A stretch of 64,000 nucleotides of DNA from assembly GCA_038323375.1 (NCBI GenBank), contig JBBQGV010000014.1, forward strand, positions 1-64,000, read 5' to 3'. The number at the start of each line of letters is the position of its first letter. Positions within the stretch are counted from its first letter, which is position 1. Both the position numbers and the translations under genes were made by a program. The notes beneath the pieces are model-generated. The model was not told the DNA's origin. It ran no database searches and saw only the letters and a program-made list of their open reading frames with translations. Below, piece after piece: positions 8,155 to 17,874 of the stretch. The stretch is from JABWAJ01 sp038323375 (GTDB taxonomy: Bacteria > Bacteroidota > Bacteroidia > Chitinophagales > Saprospiraceae).

Positions 8155-11100
8155 CTATTTCCCGCAAAGACAAGTCGGCTGGTGGCCAAAACTTTCTCCC
8201 GTCGCAGGCCAGGTATTAGCACTTCCTTCCATTTCAAAATAGAATTTACTGCGTTTGCGGTCGTAATTGCCAATTTCGTTTAACGTGTCGGCATCGTAAA
8301 GCCGGCCATTCAGCATGACTGATCGAATCGCTTCCGTGTGCTGGATATTGGTTAATGGATTTTTGTCGAGAATGACCAAATCTGCCAATTTCCCTGCCTT
8401 AATAGACCCTATTTCCTTGTCCATCCCCAAGTACACTGCGCCGTTGATGGTCGAAGCTTTTAACGCTTGCATCGGCGTCATCCCGCCTTGTGCAAACATC
8501 CATGTTTCCCAATGCGCGCCGATGCCCTGAATCTGGCCATGCGAGCCAAGGTTGATGTTAACACCGGCGTCTTGCAGTTTTTTGCAGGATTTGGCGGTCA
8601 GGATATGGCCATTTTCGTACTCCTCGTCAGGAATCATGGTGCGGTGGCGTGCGCGTCTGTCTATCACCGGACGTGGCGTGAAGTTAAGCAGCCGTTTCTT
8701 TTCCCACACATTGGTCTTCTGATACCAGTAATATTCGCCGTTTACACCGCCATAATTTACGATTAAAGTGGGCGTGTTGTGCGTTTTTGTCGCACTCCAA
8801 AACTGTAGTACATCGTTATAAAGCGGCGCTACCGGAACATTGTGCTCCACACCGGTATGACCGTCGGCGACCATACTCATATTGTGGTAGAAAAACGAAC
8901 CGCCTTCCGGAACGACCAGAATCCCAAGTTCCCGCGCAGCCTGAATCACCTGCTGGCGCTGATCCCGGCGCGGCTGGTTGTAGCTTTTTACGCTGAATGC
9001 GCCGTAAGCTTTGGTTCGGCGAAGCGCGGAACGCGCATCTTCGAGGTTGTTGATAACCGCTTTGAAGTCTCCTTCTGCTCCGTAAAGGATGGTTCCAGTT
9101 GAAAAAATGCGGGGACCCAGCATGGTTCCGGCCTTCACCATTTCAGCCTGAGAAAAAACCATCTCGGAATTGGAAGACGGGTCATGAACAGTCGTTACCC
9201 CGTAGGCGAGGTTGGCATAATAATGCCATTGTTTCTGCGGACTGATGCCGAATCGAAAGTTCCCTACGTGCGCATGCACATCAACCAAGCCGGGAATAAT
9301 GGTTTTGCCGCTGCAATCAATGATTTTAGCGCCGCGCGGAATCGTCACCCGGGAGGAAGGCCCTACTGCTTTAATCCGGTTTGCTTCTACGACGATGGTT
9401 CCTTTTTCGATCACCTGATCACCTTCCATAGTCAGGATGCGTGCGTTTTGAAACGCAACAATGCCTTCCGGTTTGTCAGCAGGCAAGGTTAACCCTACTT
9501 TTAAACCAATCGTATCCACGGGCGGAATGCTGTCCACTGCGCCTTCCAAAAACAGGAAGCGATTGGTTAACGGTTCCGAAAAATATTCTTCTCCCAGCGT
9601 CCAGTGCAAGGTTTTGCTGTCAGCCGACCAGTGCAGGTTAATCCCGGCATCCCGCGCGACCTGCGCGACAGGAACGGCTTTTGTATTTGCCGAAAGGCCA
9701 ATAGATTGTCCCGGCATGGGCATCGGTGCAACATACACCTTGTACAATTCGGTGAAAGCAATCCACCGGTTATCAGGGCTGGGCACAAACTGATTGGTGT
9801 ATTGCGTATTAAAAATCACTTTTTCATCGCTGCCATCGGGTTTTACGCTTTTAAAAGCTTTGGTCAAGCTGCCAAACAGATAACCGCCCGTTTGAATAAA
9901 AATGCGCTGACCATCGGCTGTAAACTGCGGGTTTTCACCTTGTGGCGTCACAAAGGCTGCTTTGCCGCCAGTGGCTTGCATGAGGTAAATGCCCGGTTCT
10001 TTGCAAAAAGCAAACCCCTGATGGTCGTTGCCGTCTTCTTTGCGGTAGACAATCTGCTTCCCGTCAGGTGAAAAAGACGGCGTTCGGTAAATGCCTTTTT
10101 CGGTCGTGAGCTTGGTGGATTGTCCGCTGCGCAAGTCGAGTTTGTAAATGGTGCCCATCGTCTCGTCGTTCCAGGTTACATAAACGAGGGTGTTTCCATC
10201 TGCGGAAAAAGCAGGTTCGTACTCTAAATCCGTCGCCTTGGTCAGCCGCTCCGGTTTGCCTTCCGGCAATGTTTTTTTCCATAAATAACCGGCGGCATTA
10301 AAAACCAGGAGCTTGCCATCCGGAGCCGTTTTGGCGTGCCGAATGGCGTGTACGTCAAATTGATCGCTGAAGACTTTATTTTCAAAACGCACCGTTTCTG
10401 CAAGCCGGTGTTTGGCGTTTACCTGAAACGGAATATTGGTTGCTTTTCCAGTTTCCGAGTCTACTTTCCAAAGTTTGCCTTTCCCCCAAATGACGATGTG
10501 CTTGTTGTCGGGAAGCCAGTCAAATCCAGTGTAGCTTCCAAATATCGTCCAGGCTTCCTGCTGGTCTTTGCTCAGGCCGCTCCAAAGCGGGAATTCCTCT
10601 CCGGTAGCCAAGTTATGAACCAGAAGCACACTCGACGTCCGCATCCTTCTTACAAACGCCAATTTTTTTCCATCTCTGGAAATTTGAGGACGACAACCGC
10701 TTCCAACGACCTCTTCCACTTTTCCTTCCTGACTGTCGTACCGGCGAATAGCAAATATCTGGTTATTGGGATCTTTGTTGTATTGAAAAAAGCCGCCGGG
10801 ATACATGTCCTCGCTGAAATAGACATACCGGCCATCCGGTGATACAGCAGGTTCATTCACATCCTGTTGGTCATTTTTGCGCTTGGTGAGTTGAACCCCT
10901 TCTCCACCACTGATGTGGTAAAGCCAAATTTCTCCTGCGCCGGCAGAACGTTGGGAAGTAAAGTGCTTTCTGGCGACAAAATATTGGCCATCAGCCATCC
11001 ACTCCGCATTGTTGAGCAGGCGAAAAGTTTCTTTGGTCACTTGTTTAACGTCCGTCCCGTCTGCATTCATCATCCAGATATTGTCTCCGCCCCCGGCATC

Positions 11101-11424
11101 GCTGGTGAACAGGATCTTTTTCCCATCGGGGCTAAAGCGGGGCTGAACTTCCCACGCAAGGCCCTGACGCAATACTTTGGCATTGCCGCCGGAAACTGGC
11201 ATGGTATAAATGTCTCCCAATAAGTCGAAAACGATGGTTTGACCATCAGGGCTGACATCGAGGTTCATCCAGGTACCCTCGTTCAAATCAAAAGTAACCT
11301 CTTTAAAAGGGCCCGGCGGGTTGTTAACATCCCATTTCGGTTCTTCTTTCTTTTGTGAAAAAATCGCGCTACAGGTCAACAGCGCAAGCATACAAATCAG
11401 TGAAAATCTTTTCATCACAGACAA
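8155..11424 (-). CDS. Exported amidohydrolase with N-terminal TolB-like propeller
   Basis: This 1089-residue protein has a signal peptide (1-23, ending AIFSQ), then a long series of TolB/PD40-like blades (about 40-640) with repeated SPDGKKI/FSPDG motifs. A metal-dependent amidohydrolase domain follows (about 670-1070) with PGLVDVHAHVG, the metal-binding HxH. It ends with the family-typical GSIKAGKLADLVILDKNPL. A region GSHGQIQGIGAHWE stands where simpler amidohydrolases have the last metal Asp. This two-domain architecture is found in Bacteroidota and relatives. The substrate is unknown, and a peptidic or cyclic amide is plausible. It is transcribed alone. Confidence 0.85.
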   Translation of the reverse strand: MSVMKRFSLICMLALLTCSAIFSQKKEEPKWDVNNPPGPFKEVTFDLNEGTWMNLDVSPDGQTIVFDLLGDIYTMPVSGGNAKVLRQGLAWEVQPRFSPDGKKILFTSDAGGGDNIWMMNADGTDVKQVTKETFRLLNNAEWMADGQYFVARKHFTSQRSAGAGEIWLYHISGGEGVQLTKRKNDQQDVNEPAVSPDGRYVYFSEDMYPGGFFQYNKDPNNQIFAIRRYDSQEGKVEEVVGSGCRPQISRDGKKLAFVRRMRTSSVLLVHNLATGEEFPLWSGLSKDQQEAWTIFGSYTGFDWLPDNKHIVIWGKGKLWKVDSETGKATNIPFQVNAKHRLAETVRFENKVFSDQFDVHAIRHAKTAPDGKLLVFNAAGYLWKKTLPEGKPERLTKATDLEYEPAFSADGNTLVYVTWNDETMGTIYKLDLRSGQSTKLTTEKGIYRTPSFSPDGKQIVYRKEDGNDHQGFAFCKEPGIYLMQATGGKAAFVTPQGENPQFTADGQRIFIQTGGYLFGSLTKAFKSVKPDGSDEKVIFNTQYTNQFVPSPDNRWIAFTELYKVYVAPMPMPGQSIGLSANTKAVPVAQVARDAGINLHWSADSKTLHWTLGEEYFSEPLTNRFLFLEGAVDSIPPVDTIGLKVGLTLPADKPEGIVAFQNARILTMEGDQVIEKGTIVVEANRIKAVGPSSRVTIPRGAKIIDCSGKTIIPGLVDVHAHVGNFRFGISPQKQWHYYANLAYGVTTVHDPSSNSEMVFSQAEMVKAGTMLGPRIFSTGTILYGAEGDFKAVINNLEDARSALRRTKAYGAFSVKSYNQPRRDQRQQVIQAARELGILVVPEGGSFFYHNMSMVADGHTGVEHNVPVAPLYNDVLQFWSATKTHNTPTLIVNYGGVNGEYYWYQKTNVWEKKRLLNFTPRPVIDRRARHRTMIPDEEYENGHILTAKSCKKLQDAGVNINLGSHGQIQGIGAHWETWMFAQGGMTPMQALKASTINGAVYLGMDKEIGSIKAGKLADLVILDKNPLTNIQHTEAIRSVMLNGRLYDADTLNEIGNYDRKRSKFYFEMEGSANTWPATGESFGHQPTCLCGK

Positions 11425-11649
11425 ATTTTAGCGTATGAAGCCTCCTGATCTCCCCAAAGCCAGGTGGGCAGGTAAATCGCCGCCAAGATAGCCATTTCTG
11501 CATTTCTGAAAAAGGGGAGTCTTTATCCCGCCAGTCCATTTTTTTTTCAGCACAGATTTGATGCGCCAAAACTCGGAAAAGCGAATCCCACCAAATAATC
11601 AGCAATTTAAGTAATCCTGAAAAAACACTCCGCAAACGATTATTTCACT

Positions 11650-11657
11650 TATATTTC
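11650..11657 (+). promoter_or_regulatory. Possible -7 box of the TonB receptor gene
   Basis: TATATTTC matches TAnnTTTG at seven of eight positions and lies 43 bp before the receptor ATG in an AT-rich stretch. Confidence 0.35.
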
Positions 11658-11700
11658 CACGTTCATAGTATAATTTTTAAGCAAACTTAAACCAACGACA

Positions 11701-14256
11701 ATGAAGCGACTTTACCTAATCTTGCTGCTGGCTTTCGCCGTTCAGGCGATGAGCGCACAATCCGTTTGCAAAGGCACGATTACAGATTCAGACGGCGAAC
11801 CTATGATCGGCGTCAGTATTTACGAAAAAGGCACAACCCGAGGCACGGTAACAGACGCCAGCGGGAGTTATTCCATTGATTGCGGTGCCGATGCTACCCT
11901 CGTTTTTAGCTATGTCGGTTACGCAACCCAGGAAATTATGCTGGAAGGACGAATGCAACTGGATGTAGTTTTGTTAGAAGGCATCACGCTTGCAGACCTT
12001 GAAATTGTTGGCAGCCGCAGCCTCAACCGCTCAGTCACTGCTTCGCCGGTAGCCATTGACATCATTCATATCCGGGAGGTGACCAACAGCGTCGGCCAAT
12101 TGGATCTGAACCAGTTACTGCAATTTGCTGCGCCATCTTTCAACGCCAACCGCCAATCGGGTGCAGACGGCGCTGACCACGTGGATCCGGCTACCCTGCG
12201 CGGTCTCGGGCCTGATCAGACGCTCGTTTTGGTCAATGGCAAACGCAGACACCAATCTTCGCTCGTCAACCTGTATGGCACACGCGGCCGGGGCAATACC
12301 GGCACCGACCTCAATTCGATTCCAGCGGCTGCGATAGAGCGCATTGAAATCCTGCGGGATGGCGCCTCTGCACAATACGGCTCGGATGCTATTGCAGGGG
12401 TTATCAATATTGTATTGAAATCGAGCACTGATGAATTTTCTGGTAATGTCAATCTGGGTGCCCACAAAGCAACGAACAATGGTGACCGCAGTTTTGATGG
12501 CGAAAATCTTCAGCTCAACGGAAACTATGGATTTAAGGTAGGCGACGGCGGCTTTGTGAACGTCACCGCTGATTACTGGGACAAAGGGCGTACCAACCGA
12601 CGTGACCCAGGGCTGTATCGCCAGCAGTTCGGCGATGCGCAAGCCACCAATTTCGGGGCTTATTTCAACTCCAGAATCCCAATCAGCAAAAAAGCACACT
12701 TTTATGCTTTTGGCGGCACCAATTTCCGAAAAACGGATGCTTTTGCCTGGACCCGCGATCCTGGCAGTGCCCGCAATGTATTGTCTATTTATCCCAACGG
12801 TTTTGATCCGCACATCGTGTCCGACATCACCGACAAATCCATGTCTGCCGGAATTCGCGGGGATTTGAATGGCTGGGATGTAGATTTTAACCACACCGTT
12901 GGCTCCAATCGTTTCCACTACTACGGTGAAGGCACTTTGAATGCTTCGTTGGAAGAGCGCTCCCCTACTCGCTTTGACGACGGAGGTTTTGCCCTGAGCC
13001 AGGCAACAACTTCGCTGGACTTCACACGCTATTTCAAAAACACGCTCAAAGGTGTCAACGTGGCGTATGGCCTCGAATACCGGGTAGACCGCTATGAAAT
13101 TTTTGCCGGCGAAGAAGGCTCGTGGCAAACTTACGGCCCTGTTGTTTTTGCCGTAGAAGATGGGGACACAATTTACCGGCCTGGCGGCTCGCAGGGCTTT
13201 CCGGGCTTTAGTCCGGCCAACGAGGTTAACGAATCGCGCACCAACTTGGGCGCTTATTTAGATACCGAATTCGACCTGACCGACCGTTTCATGGTGGGCG
13301 CTGCGCTGCGGTTTGAAGAATACAGCGATTTCGGCAACACGTTTAACGGTAAAATTGCGGCACGGCTACAAGTTGCCAATGGCCTTGCGCTTCGGGCTTC
13401 TGCAAGCACTGGTTTTCGGGCGCCTTCTCTGGCGCAGATCCATTTTAATTCCATTTTTACAGATTTTGTGTCCGGGGTTGCAGTCGACAAATTTCTGGCT
13501 CGCAACAACAGTCCGATCACCCGGCAACTCGGCATCCCGGAGCTTAAGCAGGAGCGTTCTGTGAACGCCAGTGCCGGTATGACCTTCAATTCAGGTTCAT
13601 TTTCATTAACGGTAGATGGTTATTATGTAAAAGTAGAAGACCGAATTGTACTGACCGGAGATTTTACTTCCGACGACCCGGATATCGGCCAGGAATTGCA
13701 GGCCATCAATGTGGGTAGCGCACGTTTCTTTACCAATGCCGTGAATACCAGCACGACCGGCGCCGATATTATCCTGGCTTATGTGCTGCGCTTGGGCAAT
13801 GGACACCGCTTTTCTGCGACCATAGCCGCGAATGTGAATGATATGAAAATTGATAAAGTCAATACCACCGATAAATTGAAAGGCAAAGAAGACATTTATT
13901 TTAGCAACCGCGAACGGTTGTTTTTGCTGGCTTCTGCGCCCAATACAAAGGGTAATTTAGCTTTAGAATACAAAACCAAGCGGTTGAGCGCCAACGCCCG
14001 GTTGACCTATTTCGATAAAATTACCCTGGAGGATTATGTAGGGGCTTTGGATGAATACAAAGCGGCTACGACGCTTGATCTGAGCGTTTCCCTGGAATTG
14101 TCGCGTAACCTGCGGTTAACCATTGGCGGGGCCAATATTCTGGATGCTTATCCCACCATCCAGGATGTGGAAACTGAAAGCGGCGGTCGGTGGGATTCTG
14201 TACAAATGGGATTTAACGGGGCATTCTACTTTACCCGGATCGGGTTTAAGTTTTAA
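11701..14256 (+). CDS. TonB-dependent outer-membrane receptor with CarboxypepD_reg-like domain
   Basis: This 851-residue outer-membrane receptor has a signal peptide (1-19, ending AMSAQ), a carboxypeptidase-regulatory-like domain (about 20-105, with GEPMIGVSIYEKGTTRGTVTD), and a plug domain (about 110-235, with RGLGPDQTLVLVNGKRRH and RIEILRDGASAQYGSDAIAGVINI). A 22-strand-type barrel ends in an aromatic residue (GFKF). No SusD partner is adjacent, so it is probably not a polysaccharide-utilisation SusC. Substrate (siderophore, cobalamin, peptide or sugar) cannot be read from the sequence. It stands alone, with a hairpin after the stop. Confidence 0.9.
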   Translation: MKRLYLILLLAFAVQAMSAQSVCKGTITDSDGEPMIGVSIYEKGTTRGTVTDASGSYSIDCGADATLVFSYVGYATQEIMLEGRMQLDVVLLEGITLADLEIVGSRSLNRSVTASPVAIDIIHIREVTNSVGQLDLNQLLQFAAPSFNANRQSGADGADHVDPATLRGLGPDQTLVLVNGKRRHQSSLVNLYGTRGRGNTGTDLNSIPAAAIERIEILRDGASAQYGSDAIAGVINIVLKSSTDEFSGNVNLGAHKATNNGDRSFDGENLQLNGNYGFKVGDGGFVNVTADYWDKGRTNRRDPGLYRQQFGDAQATNFGAYFNSRIPISKKAHFYAFGGTNFRKTDAFAWTRDPGSARNVLSIYPNGFDPHIVSDITDKSMSAGIRGDLNGWDVDFNHTVGSNRFHYYGEGTLNASLEERSPTRFDDGGFALSQATTSLDFTRYFKNTLKGVNVAYGLEYRVDRYEIFAGEEGSWQTYGPVVFAVEDGDTIYRPGGSQGFPGFSPANEVNESRTNLGAYLDTEFDLTDRFMVGAALRFEEYSDFGNTFNGKIAARLQVANGLALRASASTGFRAPSLAQIHFNSIFTDFVSGVAVDKFLARNNSPITRQLGIPELKQERSVNASAGMTFNSGSFSLTVDGYYVKVEDRIVLTGDFTSDDPDIGQELQAINVGSARFFTNAVNTSTTGADIILAYVLRLGNGHRFSATIAANVNDMKIDKVNTTDKLKGKEDIYFSNRERLFLLASAPNTKGNLALEYKTKRLSANARLTYFDKITLEDYVGALDEYKAATTLDLSVSLELSRNLRLTIGGANILDAYPTIQDVETESGGRWDSVQMGFNGAFYFTRIGFKF

Positions 14257-14284
14257 AGAGGTGCGGAAAGCGTGAATAATAAAG

Positions 14285-14337
14285 GGCAAAAGGCAAGTAG
14301 CAGAGGGTAAATTACCTTTCGCACCTTGCCTTTTGCC
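14285..14337. terminator. Bidirectional GCAAAAGGCAAG-type hairpin
   Basis: Arms 14285-14310 and 14312-14337 form an imperfect long inverted repeat between the convergent receptor and VOC genes. The outer 13 bp (GGCAAAAGGCAAG with its complement) are perfect, the middle is mismatched, and GGTAA/TTACC pairs at the tip. Confidence 0.55.
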
Positions 14338-14388
14338 ACCTTCGAAGCGATTCAATGTTTACCGCTTGTTGAGGGATTTCAGTACACG

Positions 14389-14772
14389 CTATTGCATGGA
14401 ATGGATAGAAATCTGATTGCCTTCCGTGTCCATAAAAACAGCAAAGTAGCCATGTTCTTCGGTGATGAGCATTTTGGGCAGCACTATAGATCCGCCTGCA
14501 TCTTCTACCCTGTTGAGGATGTTGTTCAGGTCAGATCCGCCATTCAGATACACTTTAGCGCCTTTACTGCTTGGTTCGTGGCCTTCCCCAAAACAAATAG
14601 CACCGCCAACGCCGCCCCCATTTTGATCATAGGGCAACATGCCCATGGTGACGGAGGCCATTTCCATTTCGGGCATGTCATACGCATAAATAGCGCTGTA
14701 AAATTGTTTTGCACGTTTGAAATCAGAGACCGGGATTTCAAACCAGTTGATTGCATTGGTGTTCATTTCCAT
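14389..14772 (-). CDS. VOC-family protein (glyoxalase/bleomycin resistance fold)
   Basis: This 127-residue protein has two beta-alpha-beta-beta-beta modules typical of vicinal oxygen chelate proteins: NWFEIPVSDFKRAKQFYSAI at the start and EHGYFAVFMDTEGNQISIHS at the end. Many homologues are annotated as lyases or antibiotic-binding proteins without experimental support. Metal-ligand positions (Glu in WFEIPV, the C-terminal region) are only partly evident. It is a single gene, convergent with the TonB receptor. The specific reaction is unknown. Confidence 0.85.
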   Translation of the reverse strand: MEMNTNAINWFEIPVSDFKRAKQFYSAIYAYDMPEMEMASVTMGMLPYDQNGGGVGGAICFGEGHEPSSKGAKVYLNGGSDLNNILNRVEDAGGSIVLPKMLITEEHGYFAVFMDTEGNQISIHSMQ

Positions 14773-14936
14773 GATTATACCAGTTTTAGACGGGTGAATA
14801 AATAGTTTGATATCAATCCACTGTAAAGATAAAAATATTTTAAAACATAAAATATCATATCAAATAATTTTAAAAACATTTTATATCAAACACTACACAC
14901 AAAGCCTTATATTACCAAGTTCCTCTAATTTCTGCG

Positions 14937-14944
14937 TACCTTTG
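14937..14944 (+). promoter_or_regulatory. -7 box of der
   Basis: TACCTTTG is a perfect TAnnTTTG match, 60 bp before the der ATG, and follows a strongly AT-rich stretch (about 14800-14930). Confidence 0.5.
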
Positions 14945-15003
14945 CGCGCTGTTAGCCCCGGCAGAGAAGCGTTTTTGTTTATAAGGGGCACAAAATCAAG
15001 TAT

Positions 15004-16311
15004 ATGGGGAGTATTATTGCAATTGTTGGCCGCCCGAATGTCGGAAAATCAACCCTTTTCAACCGGCTGATCGGCGCGCCTAAAGCTATTGTGGACAATA
15101 TAAGCGGGGTGACAAGGGATCGCCAATACGGTGTTTGCACGTGGAATGGAAAAACCTTCACGGTGGTGGACACCGGTGGTTTTGTTCGCGATTCGGAGGA
15201 TGTTTTTGAAGCGGCGATCCGTTCTCAGGTAAAGTTGGCTATTGACGAAGCGGCTATAATTGTGTTTATGGTAGACGTAAGCACAGGGATTACCGACCTT
15301 GACGAGCAGGTTGCCGACTTGTTGCGCCGCTCTAAAAAACCAGTTTTGCTGGCCGTTAATAAAGTGGACAACGGCGACCGCATGCTGGAAGCTAACGAAT
15401 TCTGGAGCTTTGGCATCGAGGAAACTTTTTTCATAGCTTCTGTTTCTGGCAGTGGTACCGGCGAATTGTTAGACGCGGTCACCAGCCGGATTGAAGAAGA
15501 CGAAAACGTCGGTGCATCGGAAATTCCCCGAATTGCCATTGTCGGTCAGCCCAACATTGGCAAATCATCGCTCATCAATGCCCTGCTTGGGGAAGAGCGC
15601 AACATCGTGACAGAAGTGGCGGGAACAACACGTGATTCCATTCACTCTAAATATACCAAGTACGGAAAAGAATTCATTCTGGTTGATACTGCCGGCATAC
15701 GAAAAAAGGCCAAAGTCCACGAAGACCTTGAGTTTTACTCGGTCATGCGGGCCGTACGGGCAATTGAGGAAGCGGATGTCTGTCTGCTGATGATTGACGC
15801 TCAAACCGGAATGGAGAGCCAGGACATGAGCATTTTCCGGCTGGCTCAACGTCGGAACAAAGGAGTCGTACTCTTGGTAAACAAATGGGATCTGGTTGAG
15901 AACAAAGAAACCAATACGGCAAAACGGCTGGAAGAGCAAATTAGAAAAGACATTGCGCCCTTCACTGATGTGCCGATTCTTTTCATTTCCGTTCTTGAAA
16001 AACAAAGAATTTTTCAAGCAGTAGAAGCTGCGATGACGGTTGCTGAGAACCGGACAAAAAAGATTAAAACTTCAGAGTTGAACAATGTGATGCTGGAAGC
16101 CATCGAAAAATATGCACCTCCTGCCTATCGTGGCAAGCTGATTAAAATCAAATATGTGACGCAGTTGCCGATTTATTATCCGGCCTTTGCATTCTTTTGC
16201 AGCCACCCGAAATACGTTCGGGAGAATTATAAAAACTACTTAGAGAACCAGTTGCGTAAAAATTTCGACTTCAACGGCGTGCCAATTAGCATTTTTTTCC
16301 GGGAAAAGTAG
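15004..16311 (+). CDS. der: Ribosome-assembly GTPase Der (EngA)
   Basis: This 435-residue protein has two tandem TrmE-Era-type GTPase domains and a C-terminal KH-like domain, the hallmark of Der, which is needed for 50S subunit maturation. The P-loops are GRPNVGKSTLFNRL (residues 8-21) and GQPNIGKSSLINALL (about 181-195). DTGG and DTAG Walker B motifs and NKVD and NKWD specificity motifs are present. The KH-like part ends in FDFNGVPISIFFREK. Length is normal. The gene is single, with its own promoter upstream and a strong inverted repeat beginning at the stop. Confidence 0.97.
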   Translation: MGSIIAIVGRPNVGKSTLFNRLIGAPKAIVDNISGVTRDRQYGVCTWNGKTFTVVDTGGFVRDSEDVFEAAIRSQVKLAIDEAAIIVFMVDVSTGITDLDEQVADLLRRSKKPVLLAVNKVDNGDRMLEANEFWSFGIEETFFIASVSGSGTGELLDAVTSRIEEDENVGASEIPRIAIVGQPNIGKSSLINALLGEERNIVTEVAGTTRDSIHSKYTKYGKEFILVDTAGIRKKAKVHEDLEFYSVMRAVRAIEEADVCLLMIDAQTGMESQDMSIFRLAQRRNKGVVLLVNKWDLVENKETNTAKRLEEQIRKDIAPFTDVPILFISVLEKQRIFQAVEAAMTVAENRTKKIKTSELNNVMLEAIEKYAPPAYRGKLIKIKYVTQLPIYYPAFAFFCSHPKYVRENYKNYLENQLRKNFDFNGVPISIFFREK

Positions 16312-16400
16312 TTTGCAAAGAGCAAGTTTGCAAGGGGCAAGTAGGCAAACACGCAATCCCCCATTTGCCCCTTGCCTTTTGCAAACTTGTCTTTTGCAAA
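16312..16400. terminator. Long bidirectional hairpin between der and lysA
   Basis: Arm 16312-16342 pairs with 16365-16400 with a small bulge. The repeated words TTTGCAAA, GACAAG and GGGGCAAG make several registers possible. It begins one base after the der stop and lies 19 bp past the lysA stop. It is the longest member of the GCAAAAGGCAAG hairpin family. Confidence 0.55.
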
Positions 16401-16418
16401 CTTGTCTCTTTATAAAAA

Positions 16419-17675
16419 TCAAGCTTGCACCAAAACAGGTGCCTCCAGTTCCACTTCCACCTGATTGCGAAAGATGTCTTCCATCGTTTCCCGACGGCGG
16501 ATTAGGTAGTCTTTCCCCTCATGAACCAACACTTCTGCCGGACGCAGCCGGGAGTTGTAATTAGATGCCATGGAGAAGCAATACGCTCCAGCGTGATGCA
16601 AACAAAGAATATCTCCTTCCTGAATTTCAGCAATCCGGCGATTTACGCCAAAAGTATCCGTTTCACAAATGTATCCAACCACAGTATAAAAACGTGGCTT
16701 GTCTCCAGGTTTTGAGATATTGGTAATTTCGTGATACGCATCGTAAAACATGGGGCGAATGAGGTGGTTCAGTCCTGAGTCCAAGCCTGCAAACACCGTT
16801 GAAGTGGTCTGTTTGATGACATTCACTTTTGCGAAAAAATAACCGGCTTCGCTCACCAAAAACTTACCCGGTTCGAACATCAGGGTGAGATCGCGCCCGT
16901 AGCTTTCGCAAAATTCGATGAACCGCTGAGATATTTTTTCGCCCAGTTCCTCAATATTGGTTTCCACATCGCCTTCTTTGTACGGCACTTTAAACCCGCT
17001 TCCGAAGTCAATATAATCTAAGTATTTGAAATCTTTTGCAATGTTCAACAGGATATCCGCCCCCAAGATGAACACATCCGCATCGAGAATGCCCGAACCG
17101 GTATGCATGTGCAAGCCCTCGACTTTCAGCCCCGTTGCTTCCACGATCCGCAACACGTGCGGCATCTGATGAATGGATATACCAAATTTGGAGTCAATGT
17201 GGCCAACCGACGTTTTGCGGTTTCCACCAGCCATAATATGCGGATTGATCCGAATGCAGATCGGCACATCGGGATGCAGCTGGCCAAACTGCTCTAAGGC
17301 AGAAATGCTGTCAATATTGATCCGAACCCCCAGTTGAACTGCCTCCTGGATCTCCTCAATGCTCACGCAATTCGGAGTAAAAATGATGTCATTGAGCGCA
17401 AATCCAGCCTTGATACCCAAGTGTACTTCCTGGATGGAAACCGTATCAAGCCCTGCGCCCCACTGTTTAAATAATTTGAGCAGGCTGAGGTTGCTTGAAG
17501 CTTTACATGCGTAATTAATCTTCAGCTTCGGAACATTAAAAGCATCCAAAATGCGCTGATATTGGCGTTCAATGATGGCGCTGTCGTATACATACAGCGG
17601 ACAACCATACTTTTCGCACAAAACGAGCGGATCTACGTCGCCGGTCAGCAAATAACGGTTGTTGTTCAGGTACAT
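16419..17675 (-). CDS. lysA: Diaminopimelate decarboxylase LysA
   Basis: This 418-residue protein is a fold-III PLP-dependent decarboxylase that converts meso-diaminopimelate to lysine. PLP-lysine context is INYACKASSN near residues 53-62. HMHTGSGI, the glycine-rich DFGSGFKVPY, and the MFEPGKFLV and ETDTFGVNR motifs follow in order, and the C-terminal HHAGAYCFSMASNYNSR motif contributes to the dimer active site. Length fits LysA rather than ornithine or arginine decarboxylases, and the CETDTFG motif supports LysA. It is monocistronic, convergent with der. Confidence 0.93.
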   Translation of the reverse strand: MYLNNNRYLLTGDVDPLVLCEKYGCPLYVYDSAIIERQYQRILDAFNVPKLKINYACKASSNLSLLKLFKQWGAGLDTVSIQEVHLGIKAGFALNDIIFTPNCVSIEEIQEAVQLGVRINIDSISALEQFGQLHPDVPICIRINPHIMAGGNRKTSVGHIDSKFGISIHQMPHVLRIVEATGLKVEGLHMHTGSGILDADVFILGADILLNIAKDFKYLDYIDFGSGFKVPYKEGDVETNIEELGEKISQRFIEFCESYGRDLTLMFEPGKFLVSEAGYFFAKVNVIKQTTSTVFAGLDSGLNHLIRPMFYDAYHEITNISKPGDKPRFYTVVGYICETDTFGVNRRIAEIQEGDILCLHHAGAYCFSMASNYNSRLRPAEVLVHEGKDYLIRRRETMEDIFRNQVEVELEAPVLVQA

Positions 17676-17874
17676 TTCCTTTTGTTAGTGATAAAAAAAA
17701 TGCAATTTTGACGCAGGCTTCCTCCTTTCGTCATCTGTTTTCTGAAAAATAGCCGCAAAGATAATAATTTTCAGGGGGGAAAAGTTTCACACCAAAAGTA
17801 CAGAAGATAACATCTATACGTATATCAAGCTTGTTGCGCCTCTGCCTTCAAGTGAACCGAAGAAAAACTTCCGC

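Noticed and set aside
12115..13128. 337-codon open frame on the minus strand
   Set aside because: It is a shadow of the TonB receptor gene with no recognisable domain.
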